Part shown: one piece after another, positions 10,942 through 20,772 of the stretch
Layout of the letters: each line of letters opens with the position of its first letter
Numbering within the stretch: position 1 is the first letter of the stretch
DNA from: Erwinia sp. JUb26
Lineage (GTDB): Bacteria > Pseudomonadota > Gammaproteobacteria > Enterobacterales > Enterobacteriaceae
Length of the DNA stretch: 64,000 bases
NCBI RefSeq assembly: GCF_003751505.1
Contig: NZ_RJVB01000002.1
Location: forward strand, 372,001 to 436,000
Direction: 5' to 3'
Notes under the pieces: generated by a model
Told to the model about the DNA's origin: nothing
The model's database searches: none
What the model saw: the letters and a program-made list of their open reading frames with translations, nothing else
Position numbers and translations under genes: made by a program

Positions 10942-11562
10942 ATGAGTGTATTCGCGCTTGGTATGATCCTTTTCGCGTATCTGTGTGGCTCCATCTCCAG
11001 CGCGATTTTGGTCTGCCGACTGTTCGGATTGCCGGACCCACGCCAAAACGGATCGGGCAACCCAGGTGCCACCAACGTACTGCGCTTAGGCGGGAAAAGT
11101 GCGGCGGCGACGGTACTGGTTTTTGATGTTCTTAAAGGCATGCTGCCGGTCTGGCTGGCCTACAGTCAGGGCATTACGCCGCTCTACCTCGGCCTGACCG
11201 CGATTGCGGCCTGTCTTGGCCATATCTACCCCGTGTTCTTCCATTTCAAAGGCGGCAAAGGCGTGGCGACGGCATTCGGTGCGATTGCTCCCATCGGCTG
11301 GGATCTGACCGGCCTGATGACCGGCACCTGGCTGCTGACCGTGCTGCTCAGTGGCTATTCTTCGTTGGGTGCGATTATCAGTGCCCTGATCGCGCCGTTT
11401 TATGTCTGGTGGTTCAAACCCCAGTTCACCTTCCCGGTGGCGATGCTCTCCTGCCTGATCCTGCTGCGGCATCATGACAATATCCAGCGCCTGTGGCGCG
11501 GTCAGGAAAGTAAAATCTGGAAGAAGAAAAAGAAAAACGGCCAGGATAAACCCCAGCCGTAA
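10942..11562 (+). CDS. plsY: glycerol-3-phosphate acyltransferase PlsY
   Basis: PlsY is an inner-membrane enzyme that transfers an acyl group from acyl-phosphate to glycerol 3-phosphate, the first step of phospholipid synthesis. It has 206 residues. Three conserved loop motifs are visible: the GSISSAILV segment with catalytic serine, [12 protein letters not shown] (phosphate-binding), and [10 protein letters not shown]. There are five hydrophobic segments and a lysine-rich C-terminal tail. The start at MSVFALGM is chosen because 30 upstream in-frame codons do not resemble the family. Confidence 0.96.
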   Translation: MSVFALGMILFAYLCGSISSAILVCRLFGLPDPRQNGSGNPGATNVLRLGGKSAAATVLVFDVLKGMLPVWLAYSQGITPLYLGLTAIAACLGHIYPVFFHFKGGKGVATAFGAIAPIGWDLTGLMTGTWLLTVLLSGYSSLGAIISALIAPFYVWWFKPQFTFPVAMLSCLILLRHHDNIQRLWRGQESKIWKKKKKNGQDKPQP

Positions 11563-11575
11563 TTTAGGATAGTCA

Positions 11576-11599
11576 GCCTGAAACACCGTGGTTTCAGGC
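11576..11599. terminator. bidirectional hairpin between plsY and tsaD
   Basis: The nine-base perfect stem GCCTGAAAC/GTTTCAGGC has a six-base loop. It is placed between two convergent genes. Confidence 0.65.
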
Positions 11600-11607
11600 G
11601 GTCGTGC

Positions 11608-12621
11608 TTAAATCGCCGGCAGTTCCGCCAGCGGCCAGCGAGGGCGGACGGTAACGTTCAGTCCGGCGAGAGTCCCGCCTTTAAGCCGCACCATGCCCGC
11701 GTAGGCAATCATCGCGCCGTTGTCGGTACAAAACTCAGGCCTGGCATAAAACACTTCACCACCGCGCTTCTGCATCATTTCCGCCAGTTTGCTGCGCAGG
11801 GTGCGGTTAGCGCTCACCCCACCGGCAATCACCAGCCGCTTAAATCCGCTTTCATCCAGCGCCCGGCGACATTTTATCGCCAGCGTATCCACCACCGCGT
11901 CTTCAAACGCACGGGCAATATCGGCACGAGTTTGATCGGTGGCGTCATTATCACGAATGGTATTGGCGGCGAAGGTTTTCAGACCCGAGAAGCTGAAGTC
12001 CAGTCCCGGGCGATCGGTCATCGGCCTTGGAAAAACAAAACGCTTCTCCACGCCCTGCTGCGCCATTTTCGACAGCATCGGTCCGCCGGGATAATCCAGC
12101 CCCAGCAGCTTGGCGGTTTTATCGAAGGCTTCACCGGCGGCATCGTCAACCGACTCCCCCATCAGCGTGTACTCACCGATACCGGTCACGCTAATCAGCT
12201 GGGTGTGACCACCGGAAACCAGCAGTGCCACAAACGGGAATTCCGGCGGGTTCTCTTCCAGCATCGGCGCTAAAAGATGCCCTTCCATGTGATGAACGGC
12301 GATTGCCGGCACATCCCATGCGAAGGCCAGCGAACGGCCAATGGTGGCCCCCACCAGCAGCGCACCCACCAGGCCTGGCCCGGCGGTGTAGGCTACGGCA
12401 TCAATATCCTGCGCCTGCAGTCCGGCTTCACGCAGCGCGGCCTGGATCAGCGGGACGGTTTTGCGCACGTGGTCGCGCGAGGCCAGTTCCGGCACAACGC
12501 CGCCGTAATCGGCATGCAGTTTGACCTGGCTGTAAAGTTGATTAGCGAGCAAACCCGCAGCATCGTCGTAAATGGCAATGCCGGTTTCATCGCAGGATGT
12601 TTCTATTCCGAGAACACGCAT
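11608..12621 (-). CDS. tsaD: tRNA N6-adenosine threonylcarbamoyltransferase TsaD
   Basis: TsaD is the catalytic subunit that, with TsaB and TsaE, transfers the threonylcarbamoyl group to A37 of tRNAs that read ANN codons. At 337 residues it is the same length as the E. coli protein. It starts [14 protein letters not shown], shows the metal-binding HxxxH in [11 protein letters not shown] and the ASKHA-fold nucleotide loops [10 protein letters not shown] and [13 protein letters not shown]. It diverges from the rpsU-dnaG-rpoD operon, as in E. coli. It is an essential housekeeping gene. Confidence 0.97.
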   Translation of the reverse strand: MRVLGIETSCDETGIAIYDDAAGLLANQLYSQVKLHADYGGVVPELASRDHVRKTVPLIQAALREAGLQAQDIDAVAYTAGPGLVGALLVGATIGRSLAFAWDVPAIAVHHMEGHLLAPMLEENPPEFPFVALLVSGGHTQLISVTGIGEYTLMGESVDDAAGEAFDKTAKLLGLDYPGGPMLSKMAQQGVEKRFVFPRPMTDRPGLDFSFSGLKTFAANTIRDNDATDQTRADIARAFEDAVVDTLAIKCRRALDESGFKRLVIAGGVSANRTLRSKLAEMMQKRGGEVFYARPEFCTDNGAMIAYAGMVRLKGGTLAGLNVTVRPRWPLAELPAI

Positions 12622-13145
<524 letters not shown>

Positions 13146-13150
13146 TTTTC

Positions 13151-13224
13151 TGAGGGTTCGCCCTCACGTTTCACAGACAAGTTAGTAGTTATCAGGCCGT
13201 GCTTTCCGAAAGGAATGCGCGGCT
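13151..13224 (+). terminator. internal hairpins between rpsU and dnaG
   Basis: There are two hairpins: TGAGGG-TTCG-CCCTCA at 13151-13166, and a longer imperfect one with arms GCCG/CGGC and TTCC/GGAA at 13197-13224, followed by TTGTTCT. In E. coli a terminator and an RNA-processing site in this gap keep primase far below S21, and these hairpins occupy the same place. Confidence 0.65.
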
Positions 13225-13288
13225 TGTTCTCGTTTATAGCCATAAGTGAATAACGGATTATTCTCAGGGCAGCTCTCGAAGGGGATTT

Positions 13289-15043
13289 ATGGCTGGACGC
13301 ATTCCGCGTGTTTTTATCAACGACTTATTAGCCCGCACGGACATCGTGGATCTTATTGATGCGCGCGTTAAGCTAAAAAAGCAGGGTAAAAACTATCACG
13401 CATGCTGTCCTTTTCATAATGAGAAAACCCCCTCCTTCACCGTAAACGGCGAGAAGCAGTTTTATCACTGTTTTGGCTGTGGCGCGCACGGTAACGCCAT
13501 CGACTTCCTGATGAACTACGACCGTCTGGAATTTGTCGAAAGTATTGAAGAGCTGGCAACGGCCTATGGCCTGGAAGTGCCGTACGAAAGCGGCTCCGGC
13601 CCCAGCCAGCTCGAGCGCCACCAGCGTCAAAGTCTTTATCAGCTGATGACCGGCCTGCGGGATTTCTATCAGCAGTCGCTGTCGCAGAGCCAGGCCGCAG
13701 GCGCGCGGGATTATCTCGCCCAGCGCGGACTGAGCAATGAGGTTATCCAGCACTTTTCTATCGGTTTCGCTCCTGCAGGTTGGGACAATGCCTTAAAGCG
13801 CTTTGGCCGTAATCCGGAAGATAAGCAAACGCTAATCGATGCCGGCATGCTGGTAACTAACGACCAGGGCCGCAGCTACGATCGCTTTCGCGAACGGGTG
13901 ATGTTCCCCATTCACGATAAACGTGGACGGGTAATTGGCTTCGGTGGCCGCGTACTGGGCGACGGGATGCCGAAGTATCTGAACTCGCCGGAAACCGATA
14001 TTTTCCATAAGGGTCGCCAGCTTTATGGCCTTTATGAAGCGCAGAAGAATCATCCTGAACCGGCAAAACTGCTGGTTGTTGAAGGTTATATGGATGTGGT
14101 GGCCCTGGCGCAGTTTGGCGTGGATTACGCCGTTGCGTCACTGGGGACCTCAACCACGGCAGAGCATATTCAACTGTTGTTCCGCACGACCGATACGGTC
14201 ATTTGCTGCTACGACGGTGACCGGGCGGGGCGTGAAGCCGCCTGGCGAGCACTGGAAACGGCTCTGCCTTACATGAATGACGGCCGTCAGCTACGCTTTA
14301 TGTTTCTGCCCGACGGTGAAGACCCGGATACGCTGATTCGTAAAGAGGGTAAAGAGGCGTTTGAGGCTCGGATGGAGCAGGCCATGCCGCTGTCAGGGTT
14401 TCTGTTTGATACGCTGATGCCGCAGGTTGATCTCCGATCTCCTGATGGTCGCGCCCAGCTCAGTACCCTGGCGCTGCCGTTGATTAGTCAGGTACCTGGC
14501 GAAACATTGCGCATTTATCTGCGCCAGGAATTGGGCAACAAGCTCGGTATCCTCGATGACAGCCAGCTTGAGAAACTCATGCCGGGCAAGGCGGAAAATG
14601 CGATACCGCCCGCGCAGCCCCAGCTAAAACGCACGACCATGCGTATACTTATTGGGCTGCTGGTGCAGAATCCGCATCTGGGTGCCATGGTCCCTTCCCT
14701 TGAAGGACTGGAGCAGTCCGAGGTGGCAGGATTCCCGCTCTTTGTAGAATTAGTGAGTACTTGCGTTGCTCACCCTGGCCTGACGACCGGACAGCTACTA
14801 GAGTTATACCGTGGAACAAAATTTAGTCAGAGCCTTGAAACGCTGGCAACCTGGAACCATATGATTGTTGATGACGAAATCGACACCATGTTTCAGGATG
14901 CGCTGGCCAGCATGTACGACGCCGCGCTGGAGCGTCGGCTTGAAGAGCTGATCGCTCGTGCAAGAACACATGGCCTGACACCGGGAGAACGAACGGAAGT
15001 CCGTTCTCTGACTGAAGTTCTAGCGAAGAACAGATCTTCCTGA
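13289..15043 (+). CDS. dnaG: DNA primase
   Basis: DnaG makes the RNA primers for replication. It is 584 residues (581 in E. coli). The N-terminal CHC2 zinc-binding domain (about 1-100) has the ligands in ACCPFHNEKTPSF and FYHCFGCGAHG. The Toprim catalytic core (about 240-340) shows VVEGYMDVVALAQ and CYDGDRAGREAAWR, with the acidic metal residues. The C-terminal part (about 435-584) is the DnaB-binding domain. A GGGGATTT stretch precedes the ATG. It is the middle gene of the macromolecular synthesis operon. Confidence 0.98.
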   Translation: MAGRIPRVFINDLLARTDIVDLIDARVKLKKQGKNYHACCPFHNEKTPSFTVNGEKQFYHCFGCGAHGNAIDFLMNYDRLEFVESIEELATAYGLEVPYESGSGPSQLERHQRQSLYQLMTGLRDFYQQSLSQSQAAGARDYLAQRGLSNEVIQHFSIGFAPAGWDNALKRFGRNPEDKQTLIDAGMLVTNDQGRSYDRFRERVMFPIHDKRGRVIGFGGRVLGDGMPKYLNSPETDIFHKGRQLYGLYEAQKNHPEPAKLLVVEGYMDVVALAQFGVDYAVASLGTSTTAEHIQLLFRTTDTVICCYDGDRAGREAAWRALETALPYMNDGRQLRFMFLPDGEDPDTLIRKEGKEAFEARMEQAMPLSGFLFDTLMPQVDLRSPDGRAQLSTLALPLISQVPGETLRIYLRQELGNKLGILDDSQLEKLMPGKAENAIPPAQPQLKRTTMRILIGLLVQNPHLGAMVPSLEGLEQSEVAGFPLFVELVSTCVAHPGLTTGQLLELYRGTKFSQSLETLATWNHMIVDDEIDTMFQDALASMYDAALERRLEELIARARTHGLTPGERTEVRSLTEVLAKNRSS

Positions 15044-15093
15044 CTTCGATATTTTGGTTTTATTACACAGAATTTAGAGGCGTAATCGGCGCG

Positions 15094-15177
15094 GCCAGTT
15101 TGATTGCTGCCAGCGCACAGGAACCGGAGCGTACTGAAGTACGTGAGGTTTCGAGCACTGCCAGCGGTCAAACTGGC
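15094..15177. repeat. long imperfect palindrome between dnaG and rpoD
   Basis: The 309-base gap between dnaG and rpoD holds an inverted repeat. Its perfect ten-base outer arms are GCCAGTTTGA (15094-15103) and TCAAACTGGC (15168-15177), and the centre is GTAC-TGAA-GTAC (15131-15142). Partial complementarity continues in between (CGAGCACTGCCAGC against GCTGCCAGCGCAC). The structure resembles a dispersed intergenic palindromic repeat of enterobacteria, but I cannot name the family. The rest of the gap is rpoD leader with a TTAACAGAAGTGTGG segment before the start. Confidence 0.6.
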
Positions 15178-15352
15178 AAGTGAGATGGCCTCGGAAGACA
15201 ACTCAAGCGGCTTAGGTGCCGATTATCCGTCAGGTAGACCCTGACAGCCGCCACGATGGGCAGCGGCAATAATCCAAACGCCCTCACTGTTATTGTTGGC
15301 ACGTTAGCCGACCGACACCAATCTAATTTAACAGAAGTGTGGATACCGTCTT

Positions 15353-17197
15353 ATGGAGCAAAACCCGCAGTCACAGCTGAAACTTCTTGTCACCCGTGGT
15401 AAGGAGCAAGGCTATCTGACCTATGCCGAGGTCAATGACCATCTGCCGGAAGATATCGTCGACTCCGATCAGATCGAAGACATCATCCAGATGATCAACG
15501 ACATGGGCATCCAGGTGGTAGAAGAAGCACCCGATGCCGATGATCTGATGCTGAACGAAAACAGCTCCGACACGGATGAAGACGCTGCTGAAGCTGCCGC
15601 TCAGGTCTTATCCAGCGTTGAATCTGAAATTGGCCGTACAACCGACCCGGTGCGTATGTACATGCGCGAAATGGGTACCGTTGAGCTGTTAACGCGTGAA
15701 GGCGAGATCGATATCGCAAAACGCATTGAAGATGGTATTAACCAGGTTCAGTGCTCCGTCGCGGAATATCCTGAAGCCATCACTTACCTGCTCGATCAGT
15801 ACGATCGTGTTGAAGCGGGTGAAGCACGTCTGTCCGACCTGATTATCGGCTTTGTCGATCCGAACGCGGAAGAAGATCTGGCTCCAACGGCAACTCACGT
15901 TGGTTCTGAGCTTTCTGAAGCAGAGCGTGACGATAACGAAGATGAAGACGAAGAGTCTGACGACGACAGCTCGGAAGATGATAACAGCATCGATCCTGAA
16001 CTGGCTCGTGAGAAGTTTAACGACCTGCGTGTGCAGTACGAAACCACCCGCACCGTGATCAAAGCGAAGAGCCGCAGCCACGCTGATGCTATCGCTGAAA
16101 TTCAGAACCTTTCTGACGTCTTCAAACAGTTCCGCCTGGTACCGAAGCAGTTCGACTACCTGGTGAACAACATGCGCACCATGATGGACCGCGTTCGTAC
16201 GCAAGAACGCCTGATCATGAAGCTGTGTGTTGAACTTTGCAAAATGCCGAAGAAAAACTTCATCACCCTGTTTACCGGTAATGAAACCAGCGAAACCTGG
16301 TTCAAAGCCGCACTGGCGATGAACAAACCGTGGTCAGAGAAGCTGAACGACGTTTCAGACGACGTGTACCGCAGCCTGCAAAAGCTGCAGCACATTGAAG
16401 AAGAAACCGGCCTGACCATTGAGCAGGTTAAAGATATCAACCGTCGTATGTCTATCGGTGAAGCGAAAGCCCGCCGTGCGAAGAAAGAGATGGTTGAGGC
16501 TAACCTGCGTCTGGTTATCTCTATCGCGAAAAAGTACACCAACCGCGGTCTGCAGTTCCTCGACCTGATTCAGGAAGGCAACATCGGCCTGATGAAAGCG
16601 GTAGATAAGTTTGAATATCGTCGTGGCTATAAGTTCTCGACTTATGCGACATGGTGGATCCGTCAGGCGATCACTCGTTCTATCGCCGACCAGGCGCGTA
16701 CCATTCGTATCCCGGTACATATGATTGAGACCATTAACAAACTCAACCGTATCTCCCGTCAGATGCTGCAGGAAATGGGCCGCGAACCAACGCCGGAAGA
16801 ACTGGCCGAGCGTATGCTGATGCCGGAAGATAAAATCCGTAAGGTGCTGAAAATTGCCAAAGAGCCCATCTCCATGGAGACGCCAATTGGTGATGATGAA
16901 GATTCACATCTGGGTGATTTTATCGAAGACACCACGCTGGAGCTGCCGCTGGACTCTGCAACCTCTGAGAGCCTGCGTTCCGCGACTCACGACGTCCTGG
17001 CTGGCCTGACGGCTCGTGAAGCGAAAGTTCTGCGTATGCGTTTCGGTATTGATATGAATACCGACCACACGCTGGAAGAAGTAGGCAAGCAGTTTGACGT
17101 AACGCGTGAGCGTATTCGTCAGATCGAAGCGAAGGCGCTGCGTAAGCTGCGTCACCCAAGCCGCTCCGAAGTGCTGCGCAGCTTCCTTGATGACTAA
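15353..17197 (+). CDS. rpoD: RNA polymerase sigma factor RpoD (sigma-70)
   Basis: This is the primary sigma factor, directing RNA polymerase to housekeeping promoters. It is 614 residues (613 in E. coli). Region 1.1 covers about 1-80. The non-conserved acidic insert is visible at about 180-225 ([20 protein letters not shown]). Regions 2.1-2.4 include [14 protein letters not shown], which recognises the -10 element. Region 4.2 near the C-terminus ([20 protein letters not shown]) contacts the -35. It is the third gene of the operon and is followed by a strong terminator. Confidence 0.99.
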   Translation: MEQNPQSQLKLLVTRGKEQGYLTYAEVNDHLPEDIVDSDQIEDIIQMINDMGIQVVEEAPDADDLMLNENSSDTDEDAAEAAAQVLSSVESEIGRTTDPVRMYMREMGTVELLTREGEIDIAKRIEDGINQVQCSVAEYPEAITYLLDQYDRVEAGEARLSDLIIGFVDPNAEEDLAPTATHVGSELSEAERDDNEDEDEESDDDSSEDDNSIDPELAREKFNDLRVQYETTRTVIKAKSRSHADAIAEIQNLSDVFKQFRLVPKQFDYLVNNMRTMMDRVRTQERLIMKLCVELCKMPKKNFITLFTGNETSETWFKAALAMNKPWSEKLNDVSDDVYRSLQKLQHIEEETGLTIEQVKDINRRMSIGEAKARRAKKEMVEANLRLVISIAKKYTNRGLQFLDLIQEGNIGLMKAVDKFEYRRGYKFSTYATWWIRQAITRSIADQARTIRIPVHMIETINKLNRISRQMLQEMGREPTPEELAERMLMPEDKIRKVLKIAKEPISMETPIGDDEDSHLGDFIEDTTLELPLDSATSESLRSATHDVLAGLTAREAKVLRMRFGIDMNTDHTLEEVGKQFDVTRERIRQIEAKALRKLRHPSRSEVLRSFLDD

Positions 17198-17219
17198 TCG
17201 AAGCATCGCTTAACAGAAT

Positions 17220-17245
17220 GGCCCCTTACAGGGGCCTTTTTTTTT
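17220..17245 (+). terminator. rpoD operon terminator
   Basis: The stem GGCCCC/GGGGCC has a five-base loop and is followed by nine or ten T, 22 bases past the rpoD stop. It is a textbook intrinsic terminator. Confidence 0.95.
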
Positions 17246-17519
17246 GCAGAAAACGAACAGTTTATGCGTCATCTTTGCGCCTCCTTCTCCATTGCTTTTC
17301 AGCAGGTAAAAGGCTACCTTTACGTTGTGGGTCGTAAAGAGCAGCCTCACTTTGATTAACATCAAGTGGGGCTTTTCTCTTTTTGTCCCGGGCTAAAAGC
17401 TCAGGACAAAAGATCCTGAGCACCCGCCTCGCAGTTTACCTCAAGCTCTTAAAACCAACGAGTTAGGTTATCAAAACTCAACGACGGCTCTGATTTTTCT
17501 GCAATCAGGCTGCAAACGT
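17246..17519. other. rpoD-mug intergenic region with two strong hairpins
   Basis: This is a 274-base gap between convergent genes with no open frame of note and no tRNA that I can fold. A ten-base stem AGCCTCACTT/AAGTGGGGCT (17343-17373, one G-T pair) is followed on the plus strand by a T-rich tract (TTTTCTCTTTTTG). A second eight-base stem GCTCAGGA/TCCTGAGC lies at 17399-17421. The first looks like the 3' end of a small RNA or an extra terminator. No convincing promoter upstream was found. Confidence 0.4.
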
Positions 17520-18038
17520 TCAAACGCCTCGCGCCGTCAGCGCCTGTTCCAGCACCGCATAGGCCGCGCTCATCTCTTCCTGTGAAGCGCGATTCAGCCC
17601 GCTGGGATTAGGCAGTACCCAGACCTCGGTTTCACCGATTAACTCCGGCTGCCTGCCCCACTCCACTTTGCTGCGGCGAAACGCCTGCTGATAGGCCTGC
17701 TTTCCCAGCACGGCCAGCGCGGCGGGACGATAGCGTTCGATTTTCTCCCTCAGCGCCAGCCCGCCGTCGCGCAACTCGTTCCCCGCCAGCTCGCTGGCCA
17801 ATACAGTCGGGCGCTCTACCAGCATGGTGATGCCGCAGCCGGTTTCCAGCAGCCGCTGTTCCTGTTCGGGTTTGAGCTGACTCAGAGTGAATCCTGCCTG
17901 AAAAATGGTTTTCCAGAATCGGTTGCCGGGATGGGCAAAGTGATAGCCGGTATGAGCAGAGGACTTTCCGGGGTTGATACCACAGAACAACACCCGAAGA
18001 CCGGGCTGAATAATATCCGTAATGCCGTGTGCTTCCAT
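17520..18038 (-). CDS. mug: G/U mismatch-specific DNA glycosylase Mug
   Basis: Mug removes uracil or ethenocytosine mispaired with guanine. It is 172 residues (168 in E. coli). It has the family's catalytic-loop motif [12 protein letters not shown] (about residues 22-33) with the asparagine that activates water. The DNA-wedging motif NPSGLNR is near residue 145. It sits directly after rpoD and converges with it, as in E. coli. To its right the E. coli gene order ends. Confidence 0.95.
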   Translation of the reverse strand: MEAHGITDIIQPGLRVLFCGINPGKSSAHTGYHFAHPGNRFWKTIFQAGFTLSQLKPEQEQRLLETGCGITMLVERPTVLASELAGNELRDGGLALREKIERYRPAALAVLGKQAYQQAFRRSKVEWGRQPELIGETEVWVLPNPSGLNRASQEEMSAAYAVLEQALTARGV

Positions 18039-18089
18039 ACAGCAAAGGCTCCTTAAGACGGGCCCCCTGGTCAGAGGCCCGGATTGAAA

Positions 18090-19124
18090 TCAGATAGCGG
18101 CAATCACCGCTGCGGTGATTTCCGCCGTTGTTAAGCCACCGTTCACGTTCGCTTCCGCCGTGACCGTTTCAACCGCGTGCAGAATCGCACTGGCCGCCGC
18201 GGTTTCACCCAGATGCTCAAGCATCAGTGCCGCCGACCAGATCGCCGCAATCGGATTGGCGATCCCCTGTCCGGCAATATCCGGAGCAGAGCCGTGTACC
18301 GGCTCAAACATCGATGGCACGCCGGGATTTGGATTTAAGTTAGCTGACGCAGCATAACCCAGCCCGCCCTGAATCGCGGCACCCAAATCGGTCAGGATAT
18401 CGCCAAACAGGTTCGAGGCAACGATCACATCCAGAGTTTCCGGGTTCATCACCATACGGGCAGCAATCGCATCAATATGATAGCGGGTCACGCTGACGTC
18501 CGGGTATTCTTTCGCGATTTCCTCAGTGACTTCATCCCACATCACCATGGTGAACTTTTGCGCGTTGGATTTGGTGACCGACGCCAGTCGTTTGCTACGC
18601 TTGCGGGCCGCCTCAAAACCAAAGCGCAGGATGCGTTCAACGCCACGGCGGGTGAAAATTGACGTTTCAACCGCCACTTCATCCGCCGTTCCCTGATGAA
18701 TACGGCCGCCAGCTCCGCTGTACTCGCCTTCGGTATTTTCACGAATGCAGAGGATGTCGAAGTCGCCTTTACGCAGCGGACCTTCTACACCAGGCAACAG
18801 GCGATGAGGGCGGACGTTGGCAAACAGATCGAACTGTTTGCGAATCGGCAGCAGCAGGCCGTGCAGCGACACGCTGTCGGCGACCTTTTCCGGCCAGCCT
18901 ACGGCACCCAGCAGCACCGCATCGAACTGGCGCAGCTTATCAATACCGTCTTTCGGCATCATCTCGCCGTGCTCAAGGTAGTACTCGCAGGACCACGGGA
19001 AGCGCTCACCACTGAGGGCAAAATCAAATTTTGCCGCACTGTGTTCCAAAACCTGCCAGGCCGCGTCCGTCACATCCACGCCGATACCGTCTCCGGGGAT
19101 CACCGCCACTTGATAGCTTTTCAT
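18090..19124 (-). CDS. tartrate dehydrogenase / D-malate dehydrogenase family (TtuC/DmlA-like)
   Basis: This is an NAD-dependent beta-decarboxylating dehydrogenase of the isocitrate/isopropylmalate family. At 344 residues it is slightly shorter than E. coli DmlA (361). Visible motifs are VIPGDGIGVDV at the N-terminus and FDLFANVRPHRLLPGV with substrate-contacting arginine. RENTEGEYSGAGG is typical of the tartrate/D-malate branch. Near the middle are the metal-binding YHIDAIAARMV and NLFGDILTDLGA. SMFEPVHGSAPDIAG is the NAD motif. It is the last of three leftward genes, 13 bases after the beta-propeller gene. Substrate (tartrate, D-malate or 3-isopropylmalate analogue) cannot be told from sequence alone. 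Confidence 0.85.
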   Translation of the reverse strand: MKSYQVAVIPGDGIGVDVTDAAWQVLEHSAAKFDFALSGERFPWSCEYYLEHGEMMPKDGIDKLRQFDAVLLGAVGWPEKVADSVSLHGLLLPIRKQFDLFANVRPHRLLPGVEGPLRKGDFDILCIRENTEGEYSGAGGRIHQGTADEVAVETSIFTRRGVERILRFGFEAARKRSKRLASVTKSNAQKFTMVMWDEVTEEIAKEYPDVSVTRYHIDAIAARMVMNPETLDVIVASNLFGDILTDLGAAIQGGLGYAASANLNPNPGVPSMFEPVHGSAPDIAGQGIANPIAAIWSAALMLEHLGETAAASAILHAVETVTAEANVNGGLTTAEITAAVIAAI

Positions 19125-19137
19125 GACTCTCCTTACG

Positions 19138-20094
19138 TTAATTCAGGGCAAAATAGCTCAGCACTTCACAGCCGCGGCCGACCGACGGCGTAGCAATCAC
19201 CTGCCTGCTGGCCAGATCGATCACGCTCAGCGTACCGTCGTCTTCATTCGCGATCAGCAGCTGGCTGTTGTCCGGGCTGAAGCAGCCATCCATAGGTTTA
19301 TGGCCGACGGCAATCTGCCCGAGTGGATTCAGGGTGGCATCAAACAGGCTGATAACGGGCTCGTTATCGCCAATGACCACCAGCAGGGATCCATCTTCGC
19401 TGAAGCGGGTAATTTGTGCTGCTTTATTGTGACCGTCCAGCGGCAGATGCTGCCGAATACGGTGGCTCTGCGCATCAACCACATACAGCAACGGTCGCCG
19501 TGCATCGGTGGCGACCAGATAGGGATAGAGCGGCGAGGCGGCGATGCCATTGATCGGCCCCGGCATCAGAATATTATCCAGCACTTCCCCCCTGCCGTTG
19601 GCCAGCCCGACCACGGTCAGCGTCGCATCCTCTTCATTATCGGTGAATAATTTGCGCCCGGAGGGCAGGATAGTCAGCCGATGGCTGTTGTATGAAGTCA
19701 GCGGAATATGACCGATCATGCGTTCACTTTCCGGATCGAGTATCAGAATCGTCGCGCTGTTTTCACAGCACATATAAACGTAACCGTCACTGCCCAGCCG
19801 CCCGGTATGCGGCGACTCCAGCGGGCTGATGTCGATAAATCCCGTCAGCTCACGAGATTCCAGATCGATCACCGCGATTTTGTGACCAGGGTGGGGGTTA
19901 TCACCGTGAATGCCATCTCCATAGATTGGCACCCAGGCTTTGCGCTGTTTGGGCAGGATCAGCAACTCATGGGGACGGGGGGGAAAAGCGTTCAGCTCGC
20001 GCTCTACGGCAAAGGTCTGTGGATCGAGGAACAGGACATTGCTGCCCTGCTTATCAACGGCAATCAGGCCTAATCGGCGATCGGTTATCGGCAT
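19138..20094 (-). CDS. YncE-like beta-propeller protein
   Basis: This 318-residue protein is built of repeated beta-propeller blades of the YVTN/lactonase-like kind. Blades such as KIAVIDLESRELTGFIDI, TILILDPESERMIGHIPL and TLSVIDLASRQVIATP each pair a V/I-D-L/P strand with a following turn. No signal peptide is seen, so it is probably cytoplasmic. No function is established. Two ATGs are possible; the one at 20094 has AGGGG about seven bases upstream and is preferred over 20100. The open frame continues further upstream without similarity. It lies between the HbpS-like gene and the dehydrogenase, apparently in one operon, so a role in the same organic-acid pathway is inferred. Confidence 0.7.
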   Translation of the reverse strand: MPITDRRLGLIAVDKQGSNVLFLDPQTFAVERELNAFPPRPHELLILPKQRKAWVPIYGDGIHGDNPHPGHKIAVIDLESRELTGFIDISPLESPHTGRLGSDGYVYMCCENSATILILDPESERMIGHIPLTSYNSHRLTILPSGRKLFTDNEEDATLTVVGLANGRGEVLDNILMPGPINGIAASPLYPYLVATDARRPLLYVVDAQSHRIRQHLPLDGHNKAAQITRFSEDGSLLVVIGDNEPVISLFDATLNPLGQIAVGHKPMDGCFSPDNSQLLIANEDDGTLSVIDLASRQVIATPSVGRGCEVLSYFALN

Positions 20095-20155
20095 ACACAT
20101 ACCCCTTAGGTTTATCACACTATAAGGGTAGTTCATCCGATTATACGATGAGGAT

Positions 20156-20617
20156 TCAGAGCACCTGCTGGATGGCCCAAACGGCCAGCGCATGGTCTTC
20201 GTGAGAAGGCAAACCGCTGACGGTGACCGTACCAATGACGCCGCCGTTGCCCAACAGGATCGGGAAACTGCCGCCGCTGTCGGTGTAACGCTCGGGGTCC
20301 ATATAGTTCATCTCGGACATCGGGGTGCCCTGTGACTTATTCAATTCCTGAGTGTAGAGAGAGGAGTGCGCGTTGCGTAAAACGGTATGGCGCTTGCGAG
20401 AAATCCACTCAAGATTTTCTGCGCTCGAGCCGCTCAGCGACGTGCTGAACAACACCTGACCAAACGCAAACACTTCGATAGCGACCGGCATTTTCTCTTT
20501 GACGGCCCGCTCGCGGATCAGCGAACCAATTTTCCATGCGGTATCAAAATCAAACTGGCTGACGCGAACGGTGGCTTCCTGCTGTAACAGCGTTTCAAGG
20601 CTGGGAATGGCTGACAT
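20156..20617 (-). CDS. haem-binding HbpS/GlcG-like protein (UPF0303 / DUF336)
   Basis: The 153 residues start MSAIPSLETLLQQEATVRVS, with GGAG seven bases upstream. The open frame reaches 23 codons further without a ribosome site. The family fold is a small alpha/beta protein seen in HbpS, GlcG and the UPF0303 group. Recognisable segments are AVKEKMPVAIEV, FSTSLSGSSAENLEWISRKRHT and the C-terminal glycine-rich SGGSFPILLGNGGVIGTVTVSGLP. Members often accompany oxidative or organic-acid metabolism genes, and some bind haem, but activity is not settled. It is the first of three genes leading to a tartrate-type dehydrogenase. Confidence 0.75.
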   Translation of the reverse strand: MSAIPSLETLLQQEATVRVSQFDFDTAWKIGSLIRERAVKEKMPVAIEVFAFGQVLFSTSLSGSSAENLEWISRKRHTVLRNAHSSLYTQELNKSQGTPMSEMNYMDPERYTDSGGSFPILLGNGGVIGTVTVSGLPSHEDHALAVWAIQQVL

Positions 20618-20772
20618 AAAACATCTCCGGCAAGTTTGACGAAATAAGGCCTGCAGGATAAATGAATTTATTTTTTCAATGAACACAAAAAGGAAATGAA
20701 TGTTTTATTTGAGAGGCAGATCAACTATTCCCTGCAATCGAGGGCAAAACGCCCTCCAGGATAGTGGATCGC

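Noticed and set aside
17246..17519. A tRNA gene between rpoD and mug, as E. coli has one near mug
   Set aside because: I could not find a cloverleaf or a T-loop sequence in this gap.
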